Assembly: GCF_004001325.1 (NCBI RefSeq)
Contig: NZ_AP018722.1
Location: 682,001 to 746,000 of the forward strand
Direction of reading: 5' to 3'
Length of the DNA stretch: 64,000 nucleotides
From: Thiomicrorhabdus aquaedulcis
GTDB lineage: Bacteria; Pseudomonadota; Gammaproteobacteria; Thiomicrospirales; Thiomicrospiraceae
Within the stretch, counting starts at the first letter, position 1; each line of letters begins with the position of its first letter. Shown piece by piece: positions 18,478-29,295 of this stretch. Position numbers and translations under genes: made by a program. The notes beneath the pieces were generated by a model, which was not told the DNA's origin, did no database searches, and worked only from the letters and a program-made list of their open reading frames with translations.

Positions 18478-19473
18478 ATGAAGCGTCGTGAATTATTAAA
18501 ATCTGCATTGGGGTTTTCCATCGGTTTGGTGGGTGTGTCTGCGCTAAATCCTTTGTATGCCAACACCGATATGGTTGTAAAAGCCGATCCAATGTACGAT
18601 GTTCCGGTTACTAAAGTAACCGATCGTTGCTATTATTTATTGGCCAAAGACCCAGAACCTTCTCCTGAAAACCATGCCTTTTTTAATAACCCCGGTTTTG
18701 TTGTCACCAGCAAAGGCGTTGTGGTGGTAGACACGGGCAGTTCGGTGCAAATTGGTGAGATGTTGTTGCGTCAAATTAAAACCGTTACCGATAAGCCCGT
18801 TATTATGGTGATTAACACGCATTATCATGGCGACCATTTCTTGGGTAATCACGCGTTTGAAGCGGCGTATCCAGGTGTTGATATTTACGCACACCCAGCC
18901 ACCATCGCAAAAATTAAAGCCGGTGCGGGCGATTTTTGGTTCGGCTTTATGCAACGTAACTCAAACAACGGTATTTCTGGTACGGTAGTTACACTGCCCA
19001 ATAAAGAGTTTAAAGGCGGCGAAACCATTAAGTTGGGCGACGTGACCTTAAACATTCACCAATTTGGCAAAGCGCATACCGAAGCCGATTTAATTGTGGA
19101 AGTGGTAGAGGATAAAGTGGCCTTTTTAGGCGATACTGCGATGCGTCGTGTGGCTAACATGGCTGACGGTTCGTTTGCCGGCACCATTGAAACCATGAAA
19201 AAAGCCAAGGCTTTGGGTTGCAATCACTATATTTTAGGTCACGGTCCGCATGACAATGCGTCCATTTGTGAAGACATGCAAAAGTTTTGCGAGGTTATTT
19301 ACAATGATGCCACCAAGTATTATGACCAAGGAATGTCTGATTTTGAGATGAAACCCAAAATTATGGAAAACCCTTTTATGAAAGACGTGGCCAGCAAATG
19401 GCCAGGTTACGACAGCACCTTGGGTGTGTTTGTCGCCACCGCCGTAGCGGAAGTGGAAAAGAGCATGTTTTAA
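18478..19473 (+). CDS. Exported metallo-beta-lactamase-fold hydrolase (SoxH-like)
   Basis: 331 residues, start ATG 18478 with GAGGAG. The N-terminus MKRRELLKSALGFSIGLVGVSALNPLYA has a twin-arginine and hydrophobic segment, suggesting Tat export to the periplasm. Zinc ligands: HYHGDH (about residues 121-126), the later AHTEADLI His, FLGDTAM Asp and GHGPH His, the complete MBL set. The overall form matches the SoxH/quinoprotein-relay group of MBL hydrolases often found near sulfur-oxidation genes; in this window fccAB points the same way. The substrate is unknown. The assignment to SoxH rather than another MBL subfamily is an inference. Confidence 0.82.
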   Translation: MKRRELLKSALGFSIGLVGVSALNPLYANTDMVVKADPMYDVPVTKVTDRCYYLLAKDPEPSPENHAFFNNPGFVVTSKGVVVVDTGSSVQIGEMLLRQIKTVTDKPVIMVINTHYHGDHFLGNHAFEAAYPGVDIYAHPATIAKIKAGAGDFWFGFMQRNSNNGISGTVVTLPNKEFKGGETIKLGDVTLNIHQFGKAHTEADLIVEVVEDKVAFLGDTAMRRVANMADGSFAGTIETMKKAKALGCNHYILGHGPHDNASICEDMQKFCEVIYNDATKYYDQGMSDFEMKPKIMENPFMKDVASKWPGYDSTLGVFVATAVAEVEKSMF

Positions 19474-19520
19474 GAGTCTAAGATAATTATTGCTTAACCG
19501 CGATGTTATATAGACACACA

Positions 19521-19549
19521 AAAAAGCCGGAATTATTTCCGGCTTTTTT
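19521..19549 (+). terminator. Rho-independent terminator
   Basis: AAAAAGCCGG, loop AATTATTT, CCGGCTTTTTT: a GC stem with a T6 tail 48 bases after the metallo-hydrolase stop. Nearly symmetric, so it could also act for serB on the minus strand. Confidence 0.85.
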
Positions 19550-19599
19550 GTTTTTAAAATAAAACGGTAAAACGTTAAGCGGTAAAACCCTGCAAGCAA

Positions 19600-19642
19600 T
19601 TGACCAGGCCTGGTTAAATCGGTTTTAACCAGGCCTGGTCAA
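19600..19642. repeat. Head-to-head pair of dispersed palindromes (19-bp arms, 5-base loop)
   Basis: Two copies of the palindrome (19604-19613 and 19629-19638) are arranged so that the outer 19 bases on each side (19600-19618 and 19624-19642) are perfect reverse complements around the loop TCGGT. It lies between the convergent metallo-hydrolase and serB genes, just after the serB stop in its reading direction. Confidence 0.9.
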
Positions 19643-19659
19643 TGTAATAAGGCTTGTAG

Positions 19660-20490
19660 TTACGCAATAAAGTCTAAGATGGCGTTTAGGCCACTAAAGT
19701 TTAATGCCGTGCTGGCATGGGCTTGCACGGTGGGTTTGGCGTGGTACGCTACGCTTAAACCGGCCGCTTGCATCATTAACAAATCGTTAGCGCCATCGCC
19801 CACCGCAATCACTTGTGCAGGAGTTATGTTAAGGTGCGCGCACAGCTCGTGTAAAAAATCGGCCTTTGCTTGTGCGCCAATAATGCCGCCCAGCACCTTA
19901 CCAGTCAGTTGGTTTTGCGCGGTATCGAGTACGTTGGCGCGGCTAAACTCTAAGTTTAAGCGCTCTTTTAAACGGTCGGTAAAAAAGGTAAATCCACCCG
20001 ACACTAGGGCAAACGCAATGCCTTGATTTTTTAAGCCGGTAATCCACGCTTGCGCGCCTGGGTTAAGCGTTAAGCGCTCGTCGTAAACGTGTTGCAAGGC
20101 ACCGGCGTCCAGACCTTTTAATAAGGCCACGCGCTGGGTTAGCGACTCTTCAAAGTTAAGTTCGCCGCGCATGGCGGCCTCGGTAATGGCAGACACCTGC
20201 GGTTTTACGTTAATAAAATCGGCAATTTCATCAATGCATTCAATCGAAATTAAAGTTGAATCCATGTCGCTTATCACCAGTTTAATGCCGTTGGCATTAA
20301 ACCCTTCGGGCAATAGGTTTACATCTATTTGCAACTGCTGGGCTAGATTGGCGAGTTGTGTTTTTTCAGGGGTGAATGGCAGGATGACACGATAATGCTG
20401 AGCCACTTTTGTAGGTGAGCCAAAAGTGGTTTCAATAAGGATGGTTTGTTCACGGTTGAGCACGTTTGAGTGAATAATAAGGGTTGCCAT
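19660..20490 (-). CDS. serB: Phosphoserine phosphatase
   Basis: 276 residues. It catalyses the last step of serine synthesis, O-phosphoserine to serine. HAD motifs: LVISDMDSTLISIECIDEIAD (nucleophile Asp and acid/base Asp of DMDST), ALVSGGFTFF (motif II Ser), and GDGANDLLMMQAAGLSVAYHAKP (motif III/IV). The ~65-residue N-terminal segment is the usual ACT-like regulatory part. No other serine genes are adjacent. The start ATG at 20490 leads LIIHSNVLNREQTILIE. Confidence 0.95.
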   Translation of the reverse strand: MATLIIHSNVLNREQTILIETTFGSPTKVAQHYRVILPFTPEKTQLANLAQQLQIDVNLLPEGFNANGIKLVISDMDSTLISIECIDEIADFINVKPQVSAITEAAMRGELNFEESLTQRVALLKGLDAGALQHVYDERLTLNPGAQAWITGLKNQGIAFALVSGGFTFFTDRLKERLNLEFSRANVLDTAQNQLTGKVLGGIIGAQAKADFLHELCAHLNITPAQVIAVGDGANDLLMMQAAGLSVAYHAKPTVQAHASTALNFSGLNAILDFIA

Positions 20491-20552
20491 TCAAGAGTTC
20501 CTATGTGGCCTGTTGGCCCAAGTTTAGCGAGTTGAGGGAGTATCGGTGCGAG

Positions 20553-20960
20553 TTAGTCAGCGTTGATGTCTAAAACGGCGATTATTTTAGTGTGTGATAA
20601 CCTATCTTGCACCAATTGTTTTTGCGGTGTAAATAAGCCAATCCAGCCAATTGGCCATAAAAATACCGTTAATAAAAAGCGCAAATTGGCGTTGTGACGG
20701 GTGAGTAAATAACCGTCTGTGCGCACCAATTGCATTTTCCAAGTGCGTAATCCGGGCGTTTGTCCGCTTTGCGTCCAAAAGTATGTTAAATAAAAATACG
20801 TAATGGTTAAAAGGTATAGTTGAAATCCAAGCAGGCGAATAGGGTCTTTTTCAAAGCCTTCGCCTTGCCAAATTACAAACGGAATGGCGGCCACAAACCA
20901 CACCGCACACAGTAAGATAAGGTCATAAAACAGGGCAAATATAATTTTAAAAGAGGTCAT
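20553..20960 (-). CDS. RDD family membrane protein
   Basis: 135 residues with three hydrophobic segments (LFYDLILLCAVWFVAAIPFVIW; LGFQLYLLTITYFYLTYFW; FLLTVFLWPIGWIGLF). The Arg and Asp that name the RDD fold appear only in part (FYDLIL). The TPGLRTWKMQLVRTDG block after the second helix is diagnostic of the family. Function is unknown for most members. It has its own promoter region and lies upstream of serB on the same strand with a 62-base gap. Confidence 0.82.
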   Translation of the reverse strand: MTSFKIIFALFYDLILLCAVWFVAAIPFVIWQGEGFEKDPIRLLGFQLYLLTITYFYLTYFWTQSGQTPGLRTWKMQLVRTDGYLLTRHNANLRFLLTVFLWPIGWIGLFTPQKQLVQDRLSHTKIIAVLDINAD

Positions 20961-21084
20961 AGGGTGTTTAAAGCGCTTAAAGTGTTATTAATGGGCAATT
21001 ATTGTACACACTCATTAGCTTAGTGGTAGGTTAAAATGGTGTAATAAAGGGGTTTAAATAGCGTTAAACACTTAAGGAGATTAT

Positions 21085-21750
21085 ATGAATTTAGTGGCAG
21101 AAGGGTTGGGCTTACCTTGGTTAGTGGGCGGCGGATTGTTGTTTTTAAGTGCACTTGTTTGGGCGTTTAAAACCGCGCCATGGCACAAAGTGCAAAACGA
21201 TAAAGGCGCACAACATGTGTTTTTAGCCGCCACGTTGGTCGTGTTTTTGGTATGGCAAGTGGGCGCTAGTTTAGGCAGTGGCATTACGTTTCACTTTTTA
21301 TTAATGACGACGCTTGTTTTAATGTTTGGTGCGCAATTTGCTATTTTAGCCATGAGTTTGGCACTATTGGGCGTGGTGTTTCAAGCTGATTTGGGGGTGT
21401 TAGCATTGGGTATTAATGCTGTGATTATGGGGTTGGTGCCTATTTTTATCACTGTTGGGTTGCTTAAAATAGCCAGGCGATATTTAGAGGTAAATTATTT
21501 TGTATATGTGTTTTTTAACGCGTTTTTGGCCGCTTCAATCAGCGTGGTGGTGTCGTTAAGTTTGGCCACTCTGGCATTGTGGTCGTCAGAAGTGTTGTCG
21601 TATACTGCTTTAAAACAGGTCTTTATTCCCTTTATTCCACTTATGGCTACACCAGAGGGGTTTATTAATGGAATGATTATTGGTGCGTTGTTAATGCTTA
21701 AGCCGCACTGGGTTGCTACGTTTGATTGGGATGCAGCGTCTAAAAGTTAG
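21085..21750 (+). CDS. CbiM-like energy-coupling factor transporter permease
   Basis: 221 residues, ATG 21085 with AAGGAGA. Six or so hydrophobic segments; the arrangement (GLPWLVGGGLLFLSALVWAFK, then GITFHFLLMTTLVLMFGAQFAIL, GINAVIMGLVPIFITVGLLK, FVYVFFNAFLAASISVVVSL and a C-terminal MATPEGFINGMIIGALLMLKPHWV) matches CbiM-like ECF S components, which bind Co2+ or Ni2+ in other members. The classical N-terminal Met-His metal-binding start (MHIxxG) is absent here. No ECF ATPase or T-component gene is nearby, so this is a solitary CbiM-like protein whose ligand is unknown. Confidence 0.75.
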   Translation: MNLVAEGLGLPWLVGGGLLFLSALVWAFKTAPWHKVQNDKGAQHVFLAATLVVFLVWQVGASLGSGITFHFLLMTTLVLMFGAQFAILAMSLALLGVVFQADLGVLALGINAVIMGLVPIFITVGLLKIARRYLEVNYFVYVFFNAFLAASISVVVSLSLATLALWSSEVLSYTALKQVFIPFIPLMATPEGFINGMIIGALLMLKPHWVATFDWDAASKS

Positions 21751-21784
21751 TTTGAAAAGACGTTAGTTTGCAAAGGTAAATTGA

Positions 21785-21794
21785 CTAGGCCTGG
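21785..21794. repeat. One-mismatch copy of the dispersed palindrome
   Basis: CTAGGCCTGG, one base from CCAGGCCTGG, in the spacer after the CbiM-like gene. Confidence 0.6.
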
Positions 21795-21831
21795 TTACAA
21801 TGCAAAAATTTCTATTTGAAAATTCGGACAT

Positions 21832-21858
21832 AAAAAAACCGGTTTAAACCGGTTTTTT
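21832..21858. terminator. Bidirectional Rho-independent terminator
   Basis: A7, ACCGGT, TTAA, ACCGGT, T6: a symmetric hairpin with a U-run on both strands, between the convergent CbiM-like gene and the small lipoprotein gene. Confidence 0.85.
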
Positions 21859-21883
21859 ATGTAACTTAAAGCGCGAGTCTAGA

Positions 21884-22216
21884 TTATTTTGACCAAGCCG
21901 CTTTTAAATCGGCGTTGTCATTAATTTGCGCAACTTGAGCATTGGCTGTTTTTAACGCATTTTTTGCGTGTTTTATGGCCGCATCTTCATCACCTTTCTT
22001 TTTAGCTTCTGCAGCTAAAGCAAGGTAATGCTCAACGTAGTTGGTTTTCATCGCTTTTTGTTTCCAAACGTGTCCACCTTTTATCGACACTTCTTGTGCG
22101 GCTTTGGCTTCTGCTACAATGCTTTCGTAAGTAGCGGCGGTTTTAACTTCGTTTCCAGTACAACCACTTAATGTTAAAACAGCGGCGATTGATGCACCAA
22201 TAATCAATTTCTTCAT
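21884..22216 (-). CDS. Small lipoprotein of unknown function
   Basis: 110 residues from ATG 22216 (MKKLIIGASIAAVLTLSGC). The start is chosen because GGAGA lies 8 bases upstream; an in-frame TTG at 22231 is less likely. The lipobox LTLSGC places the acylated Cys at residue 19. The mature part is helical and Ala/Lys-rich (YESIVAEAKAAQEVSIKGGHVWKQKAMKTNYVEHYLALAAEAKKKGDEDAAIKHAKNAL) and looks like an SoyB20/DUF-type repeat-like helical periplasmic protein, but I do not recognise a named family with certainty. Confidence 0.78.
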   Translation of the reverse strand: MKKLIIGASIAAVLTLSGCTGNEVKTAATYESIVAEAKAAQEVSIKGGHVWKQKAMKTNYVEHYLALAAEAKKKGDEDAAIKHAKNALKTANAQVAQINDNADLKAAWSK

Positions 22217-24007
<1,791 letters not shown>

Positions 24008-24061
24008 TATTGCGATGATGTTGACGTAACGTCCGCAAAACAACCCTATAACGCCATAAGC

Positions 24062-24094
24062 GCTTGCCAGGTTCTCTGGTAAGCCTTTTTGTTT
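24062..24094 (+). terminator. Terminator/attenuator between guaB and guaA
   Basis: GCTTGCCAG, loop GTTCT, CTGGTAAGC followed by CTTTTTGTTTT. It may reduce read-through from guaB into guaA. Confidence 0.7.
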
Positions 24095-24160
24095 TAATAT
24101 CGTTTTATAAAAATTTATAAAAATTTATAAAAGTTTATAAAATTTAGATCTGGAATCCCT

Positions 24161-25750
24161 ATGACGCAAATGACGCAAACAAACATTCATGAACATCGAA
24201 TTCTTATTTTAGATTTTGGTTCGCAATACACTCAATTAATTGCCCGTCGTATTCGTGAAATTGGCGTCTATTGCGAAGTAGAACCCTGGGATATTGATGC
24301 CAAGAGTGTCGCAGACTTTGGCGCAAAAGGTATTATTTTGTCGGGCGGCCCCGAAACCGTTACCGGTGACGATGCACCGGTTGCGCCCGAGATTGTCTTT
24401 AACTTGGGTGTGCCGGTGTTGGGGATTTGTTATGGTATGCAAACCATGGCCGAACAGTTGGGCGGCAAGGTAATTAATGCCGACGAACACGAATATGGCT
24501 ATGCGCAAGTGCGCGCTCACGGCCACACTGCGTTTTTAACAGACATTGAAGACAGCGTGACCCCAGAAGGGTTTGGCATGTTGGATGTATGGATGTCGCA
24601 CGGTGATCGCGTGGATTTAATGCCCGAAGGTTTTAAATTAATGGCCAGTACGCCCAATTGCCCCATTGCGGGGATGGCCAATGAAAGCAAACATTTTTAT
24701 GGTATTCAATTTCACCCAGAAGTGACCCACACCAAACAAGGTCAACGCATGATTGAGCGTTTTGTGGTGGAGTTGTGTGGCTGCGATAAAAACTGGACCA
24801 CCGAAAACATCATCGAAGACAGCATCAAGCGCGTGCGTGAGCAAGTAGGAACCGATCAGGTGATGCTTGGTTTGTCGGGCGGGGTTGATTCTTCGGTGGT
24901 GGCGGCGTTATTGCACAAAGCCATTGGCGATCAACTGACTTGTGTGTTTGTTGATCACGGTTTGTTGCGTCATAAAGAGGGCGATCAAGTTATGGCCATG
25001 TTTGCACAAAACATGGGCATAAAAGTGATTCGCGCTGACGTAGAGCAACGCTTTATGGACGCGTTGGCTGGCGAGGTTGATCCTGAGCAAAAACGTAAAA
25101 TTATTGGTCGTGAATTTATTACTGTATTTGATGCGGAATCGGCCAAGTTAAAAGGGGTTAAATGGTTGGCACAAGGCACTATTTACCCCGACGTAATTGA
25201 ATCAGCCGGCTCTAAAACCGGTAAAGCCAAAGTCATTAAATCGCATCACAATGTGGGTGGTTTGCCCGAAGACATGCAAATGTCGTTAATTGAACCGTTG
25301 CGTGAGCTGTTTAAAGACGAAGTGCGTAAATTGGGTGTGGCCTTAGGCTTGCCTTACGACATGGTGTACCGCCATCCGTTTCCAGGACCAGGCCTGGGCG
25401 TGCGCATTTTGGGCGAAGTTAAAAAAGAGTTCGCCGATATTTTACGTTTGGCTGACCATATTTTTATTCAAGAGTTGGTTAAGTGGGATTTATACAATAA
25501 AACCTCGCAAGCCTTTACGGTGTTTTTGCCGGTAAAATCGGTGGGCGTGGTCGGCGACGCGCGTCGTTACGATTACGTGGTGGCGCTGCGTGCGGTAGAA
25601 ACCATCGACTTTATGACCGCGCGCTGGGCGCATTTGCCGTATGAGTTTTTAGAACATGTTTCGGGACGAATTATTAATGAAATTCCAAGAATTTCCCGCG
25701 TAACTTACGATATTTCGAGCAAGCCGCCGGCAACAATTGAGTGGGAATAA
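24161..25750 (+). CDS. guaA: GMP synthase (glutamine-hydrolysing)
   Basis: 529 residues. It amidates XMP to GMP. The N-terminal class I glutamine amidotransferase domain has [27 protein letters not shown] (nucleophile Cys) and [13 protein letters not shown] (His/Glu). The ATP-pyrophosphatase domain has the P-loop [20 protein letters not shown], and the C-terminal dimerisation domain ends PPATIEWE. The conserved [15 protein letters not shown] is encoded with the dispersed palindrome (25388-25397) using the PGL frame, so here the repeat coincides with a universally conserved protein motif. The first Met at 24161 is followed by a second Met four codons on; either may be used. Confidence 0.97.
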   Translation: MTQMTQTNIHEHRILILDFGSQYTQLIARRIREIGVYCEVEPWDIDAKSVADFGAKGIILSGGPETVTGDDAPVAPEIVFNLGVPVLGICYGMQTMAEQLGGKVINADEHEYGYAQVRAHGHTAFLTDIEDSVTPEGFGMLDVWMSHGDRVDLMPEGFKLMASTPNCPIAGMANESKHFYGIQFHPEVTHTKQGQRMIERFVVELCGCDKNWTTENIIEDSIKRVREQVGTDQVMLGLSGGVDSSVVAALLHKAIGDQLTCVFVDHGLLRHKEGDQVMAMFAQNMGIKVIRADVEQRFMDALAGEVDPEQKRKIIGREFITVFDAESAKLKGVKWLAQGTIYPDVIESAGSKTGKAKVIKSHHNVGGLPEDMQMSLIEPLRELFKDEVRKLGVALGLPYDMVYRHPFPGPGLGVRILGEVKKEFADILRLADHIFIQELVKWDLYNKTSQAFTVFLPVKSVGVVGDARRYDYVVALRAVETIDFMTARWAHLPYEFLEHVSGRIINEIPRISRVTYDISSKPPATIEWE

Positions 25751-25768
25751 TCACCAGGCCTGGTGATT
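25749..25768. repeat. 20-bp palindrome at the guaA 3' end
   Basis: AATC + ACCAGGCCTGGT + GATT, starting on the guaA stop codon. It contains the dispersed palindrome extended by four complementary bases on each side. Confidence 0.85.
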
Positions 25769-25805
25769 TGACCATGCAGTGATGTGATGCATTAACGTTT
25801 AAAAT

Positions 25806-25832
25806 AAGGCTTTCAACTGAAAGCCTTTTTTA
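25806..25832 (+). terminator. Rho-independent terminator after guaA
   Basis: AAGGCTTTC, loop AACT, GAAAGCCTT and a T-rich tail. Confidence 0.85.
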
Positions 25833-25886
25833 TTTGCGAGTACCGGTTTTTATAAGGTTTTATAGGGTCTTAAGAGTTTTAAGAGT

Positions 25887-26450
25887 ATGTCATTATTAGA
25901 CACAAATAGGTCTTCAAGATTGCCAACGGTCTGTCCGGCGGATTTATCCCAACAGCAACAAGATGAATTTTGGATGCAAAAAGCCTATGAATTGGCAAAT
26001 CGTTCGCAAGCGCAGGGCGAAGTGCCGGTGGGTGCTGTTGTGGTGCTTAACAACACCTTAATTGCCGAAGGCTGGAATCAGTCCATTACTTTAAACGACC
26101 CCACCGCCCACGCCGAAGTGATGGCGCTTAAACAAGCCGGTGATGTTGTGCAAAACTATCGTTTAATTGAAACCACCCTGTACGTTACTTTAGAGCCGTG
26201 TCCAATGTGCGCGGGTGCCATGGTGCATGCGCGCGTTAAACGATTGGTGTTTGGTGCAGCCGACTTAAAAACCGGTGCGGCCGGTTCAGTGTTTAATTTA
26301 TTGACTCACAGCGCGCTCAATCATCAGGTTGAGATTACCGGCGGTGTGGCGCAGGCACAATGCAGCGCTCAGTTAAGCGCCTTTTTTAAAAGCCGACGCG
26401 CACACCATAAGCAACAGCGTGCGCAATTAAAAGAAAATTCATGTGAATGA
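25887..26450 (+). CDS. tadA: tRNA-specific adenosine deaminase
   Basis: 187 residues. TadA deaminates adenosine-34 to inosine in tRNA-Arg(ACG). Zinc/catalytic residues: TAHAEVMAL (His75, Glu77) and PCPMCAGAM (Cys105, Cys108). GAADLKTGAAGSVFNLL is the usual TadA follow-on block. A ~25-residue N-terminal extension (LLDTNRSSRLPTVCPADLSQQQQ) precedes the domain start at FWMQKAYELA, so a later start is possible but no better Met was seen. Located between guaA and the chemotaxis genes. Confidence 0.93.
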   Translation: MSLLDTNRSSRLPTVCPADLSQQQQDEFWMQKAYELANRSQAQGEVPVGAVVVLNNTLIAEGWNQSITLNDPTAHAEVMALKQAGDVVQNYRLIETTLYVTLEPCPMCAGAMVHARVKRLVFGAADLKTGAAGSVFNLLTHSALNHQVEITGGVAQAQCSAQLSAFFKSRRAHHKQQRAQLKENSCE

Positions 26451-26576
26451 AGCTTGCTAGGCTGAGTAAACAATGCGAATATACTTTAAACAAAAAATAG
26501 GATTTTAATTAAGGGCTAAACTTTTGTTTGGTTTTTAAGATGATTCCGCTTAATTAAAGATGCGTAATAGTAAACT

Positions 26577-27152
26577 ATGCAAAAAAGTGTTGACCCTGCC
26601 GAAGGCATAACCACCATTAAAATCCTTCCCGGTGAGTTTTATGTCACCAAGCTCGAAGAACGAATTGAAACCGTATTGGGTTCGTGTATTTCGGCTTGCG
26701 TACGCGACCCAATTGCCGGCGTAGGAGGAATGAATCATTTTATGTTGCCGGTAGATAAAAATTCTAAAAGCCCTTCTGCGTTGTCGGGTGCTAATCGCTA
26801 TGGTAACTACGCGATGGAAAACCTGGTTAACGCACTATTAAGCGCCGGCGCAAAACGTGAGCGCCTAGAGTTTAAACTGTTTGGTGGTGGACGTATTATG
26901 AGTTCGATGACCAACGTAGGTTGGTATAATATTGGCTTTGCGTTTGATTATGTGTATACCGAAGGCTTTAAAGTGGTGTCGCAAGACATTGGTGATATTT
27001 ACCCCCGTAAAGTGTTGTACTATCCGTTAACTGGGCGGGTAAGAGTAAGGCGATTAAATGCGATGCACAATGAATCCTTAGTGGACGAAGAAAATCGCTA
27101 TATGACTAATATTGAATCTAAGCCTGTTGAAGGCGACGTAGAACTTTTTTAA
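26577..27152 (+). CDS. cheD: Chemoreceptor glutamine deamidase CheD
   Basis: 191 residues. CheD deamidates chemoreceptor glutamines and, in other bacteria, binds CheC/CheY-type partners. Catalytic signature: LGSCISACVRDPIAGVGGMNHFMLP (Cys in GSC, His in GGMNHF). KLFGGGRIM and NVGWYNIGFAFDYV follow. The protein ends with EGDVELF, an acidic-hydrophobic tail. It is 11 bases upstream of cheA, so cheD-cheA and the following gene form an operon. Confidence 0.93.
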   Translation: MQKSVDPAEGITTIKILPGEFYVTKLEERIETVLGSCISACVRDPIAGVGGMNHFMLPVDKNSKSPSALSGANRYGNYAMENLVNALLSAGAKRERLEFKLFGGGRIMSSMTNVGWYNIGFAFDYVYTEGFKVVSQDIGDIYPRKVLYYPLTGRVRVRRLNAMHNESLVDEENRYMTNIESKPVEGDVELF

Positions 27153-27163
27153 GGACAATTATT

Positions 27164-29269
27164 ATGGATATGATGGAAACGTTTCGCCTAACTTACTTAG
27201 AAGAGAGTTTTGAAGGGTTAGATGTCATGGAAAATGGCCTTTTAGAGCTTCCGCCAGGCGTGCCTGATAATGAAAAAATAAACGAAATTTTTAGAGCCGC
27301 TCACTCAATAAAAGGCGGCAGTGGTACGTTTGGATTTAGCGAGATTGCTGGCTTTACTCACGTTTTAGAAACCTTGCTAGACGAAATGCGCGATGGCCGT
27401 CGCGACGTTACCCAAGATTCGATTGATGCCATGCTCGCCGCAGTGGACGTATTGCGTGACATGCTGACGAAGTTGCAAAACCGTAATCCTATTGATGAGG
27501 TTAAAGCAGGTATTGTCCAACGCCGTTTAGAAACTATTTTAGGTGGACATCAAGCCGGTGTAGAGCATAAAGAAACTAATGCCAATGACGCTGGTGGCTC
27601 AGAAGGGAACTGGAATATTCAAATTGTGCCCGAAAAAGGCTTATTGCAAACCGGTAACGAGCCAATTCGTATTTTTAGAGAACTTGAAACGCTAGGCGAT
27701 TTAACGGTGACAGCGGATTGGGTAGATTTGCCTGATCCTTCTTTATTTGAACCTGAATCACTTTATTTGAAGTGGAATTTAACATTGTCTGGAAACGATT
27801 TAAAAACAGATGATATTGCAGAAGTTTTTGAATGGATTAATGGGGATGGTGCGCAAATTACCATTACTGGCTCGGAAACCGCGGCAGTTCAAGCGCAAAA
27901 CACTGAAGTCATCACAAAAAGCCCAATGCCAAACACAGAGCCTAAGGCCGCCCTTAATGCTGAACCTAAGGCTGAAGCAAAAGTAGACGCAAAGGTTGAG
28001 AGCAAGTTGGATGTTAAGTCCAGTGCTGATACTACCAATAAAGGCAATAAACAGCCTGAAGGTTCTATCCGTGTTGATTTGTTTAAAATAGATCAGATGG
28101 TCAATTTGGTTGGTGAGTTGGTTATCACTCAATCGATGCTGAGCCAGTTTGGTGAGCACGCTGAACAAGGTATGGCCGACGGAAATACCGACTGGATTGA
28201 TAAGCTTAAAGAGGGGTTAACGCATTTAGAGCGCCACACCCGCGAGTTGCAAGAATCGGTAATGAATATTCGTATGTTGCCAGTGAGCTTTGCCTTTAAC
28301 CGCATGCCTCGCATTGTGCATGACGTAAGTCAAAAATTGGGCAAACAAATTGATTTGGTGATGGAAGGTGAAGGCACTGAGCTGGATAAAACCATGCTAG
28401 AGCAACTTACCGACCCATTGGTGCATATCGTGCGTAATTCGATTGACCACGGCATAGAAAGCCCTGCAGTTCGTGCGGCCGCTGGTAAACCTGAGATGGG
28501 TACGGTCAAAATGGCTGCGTTTCATCAGGGTGGTAATATTCTTATTCAAATTACCGACGACGGTGCCGGCATTAATCACGAGCGCATTGCCGCCAAGGCC
28601 ATTGAGAAAGGGGTGATTGAGGCCGATCATAATATGTCACGTGAAGAGATTATTGACCTAATTTTTCACCCTGGATTTTCAACCGCCGATGTGGTCAGTG
28701 ACATTTCGGGGCGTGGCGTGGGCATGGACGTAGTGCGTCGCAATATTCGTGGCTTGGGTGGGTCGGTAGACGTTAAGACCACCGTTGGTGTCGGCAGCGT
28801 ATTTACCATTCGCTTACCGTTAACGTTGGCTATTTTGGACGGACAATTATGTTCGGTTGGCAGTCAAACTTATGTGTTCCCACTGGTGTCTATTATTGAA
28901 TCAATTCAAGTAGATAAGTCGCTTATTAAAGTGATTGCTGGTGAAACTGAATTGTATAAATTACGTGATACCTATATTCCTGTCATTCGATTGCACAAAA
29001 AGTTGGGCGTAGACGATGCACAAGAAGATTTAGCCAATGGTTTGTTAGTGGTGGTTGAAGACGGCGGACAGCGCGCAGGCGTGTTTGTAGACGATTTGTT
29101 GGGGCAGCAGCAAGTAGTTATTAAAAGTTTAGAAAATAATTTTATGAAAATCAAAGGAATTGCTGGGGCAACAATATTGGGTGATGGTACGGTATCCCTT
29201 ATTTTAGATGTGTCGGAAACCGTTTTAAGTCATCGAGGCGGCGTGCATTCGCACTCTCACGCGGCCTAA
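27164..29269 (+). CDS. cheA: Chemotaxis histidine kinase CheA
   Basis: 701 residues. Order: HPt domain with phospho-acceptor RAAHSIKGGSGTFGF (His47); a P2-like domain beginning EGNWNIQIVPEKG; an Ala/Lys-rich linker (about residues 250-290); dimerisation helices (IRVDLFKIDQMVNLVGELVITQSML); HATPase with HIVRNSIDHGIE (N box), ITDDGAGIN (G1), and DISGRGVGMDVVRRNI (G2); and the C-terminal CheW-like domain (ILDGQLCSVGSQTYVFPLVSIIE). RBS AAGGAC precedes ATG 27164. No cheW, cheB or cheR lies in the window, so other chemotaxis genes must be elsewhere. Confidence 0.95.
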   Translation: MDMMETFRLTYLEESFEGLDVMENGLLELPPGVPDNEKINEIFRAAHSIKGGSGTFGFSEIAGFTHVLETLLDEMRDGRRDVTQDSIDAMLAAVDVLRDMLTKLQNRNPIDEVKAGIVQRRLETILGGHQAGVEHKETNANDAGGSEGNWNIQIVPEKGLLQTGNEPIRIFRELETLGDLTVTADWVDLPDPSLFEPESLYLKWNLTLSGNDLKTDDIAEVFEWINGDGAQITITGSETAAVQAQNTEVITKSPMPNTEPKAALNAEPKAEAKVDAKVESKLDVKSSADTTNKGNKQPEGSIRVDLFKIDQMVNLVGELVITQSMLSQFGEHAEQGMADGNTDWIDKLKEGLTHLERHTRELQESVMNIRMLPVSFAFNRMPRIVHDVSQKLGKQIDLVMEGEGTELDKTMLEQLTDPLVHIVRNSIDHGIESPAVRAAAGKPEMGTVKMAAFHQGGNILIQITDDGAGINHERIAAKAIEKGVIEADHNMSREEIIDLIFHPGFSTADVVSDISGRGVGMDVVRRNIRGLGGSVDVKTTVGVGSVFTIRLPLTLAILDGQLCSVGSQTYVFPLVSIIESIQVDKSLIKVIAGETELYKLRDTYIPVIRLHKKLGVDDAQEDLANGLLVVVEDGGQRAGVFVDDLLGQQQVVIKSLENNFMKIKGIAGATILGDGTVSLILDVSETVLSHRGGVHSHSHAA

Positions 29270-29295
29270 ATACCCAATTATAGTAAGAGGATAAT

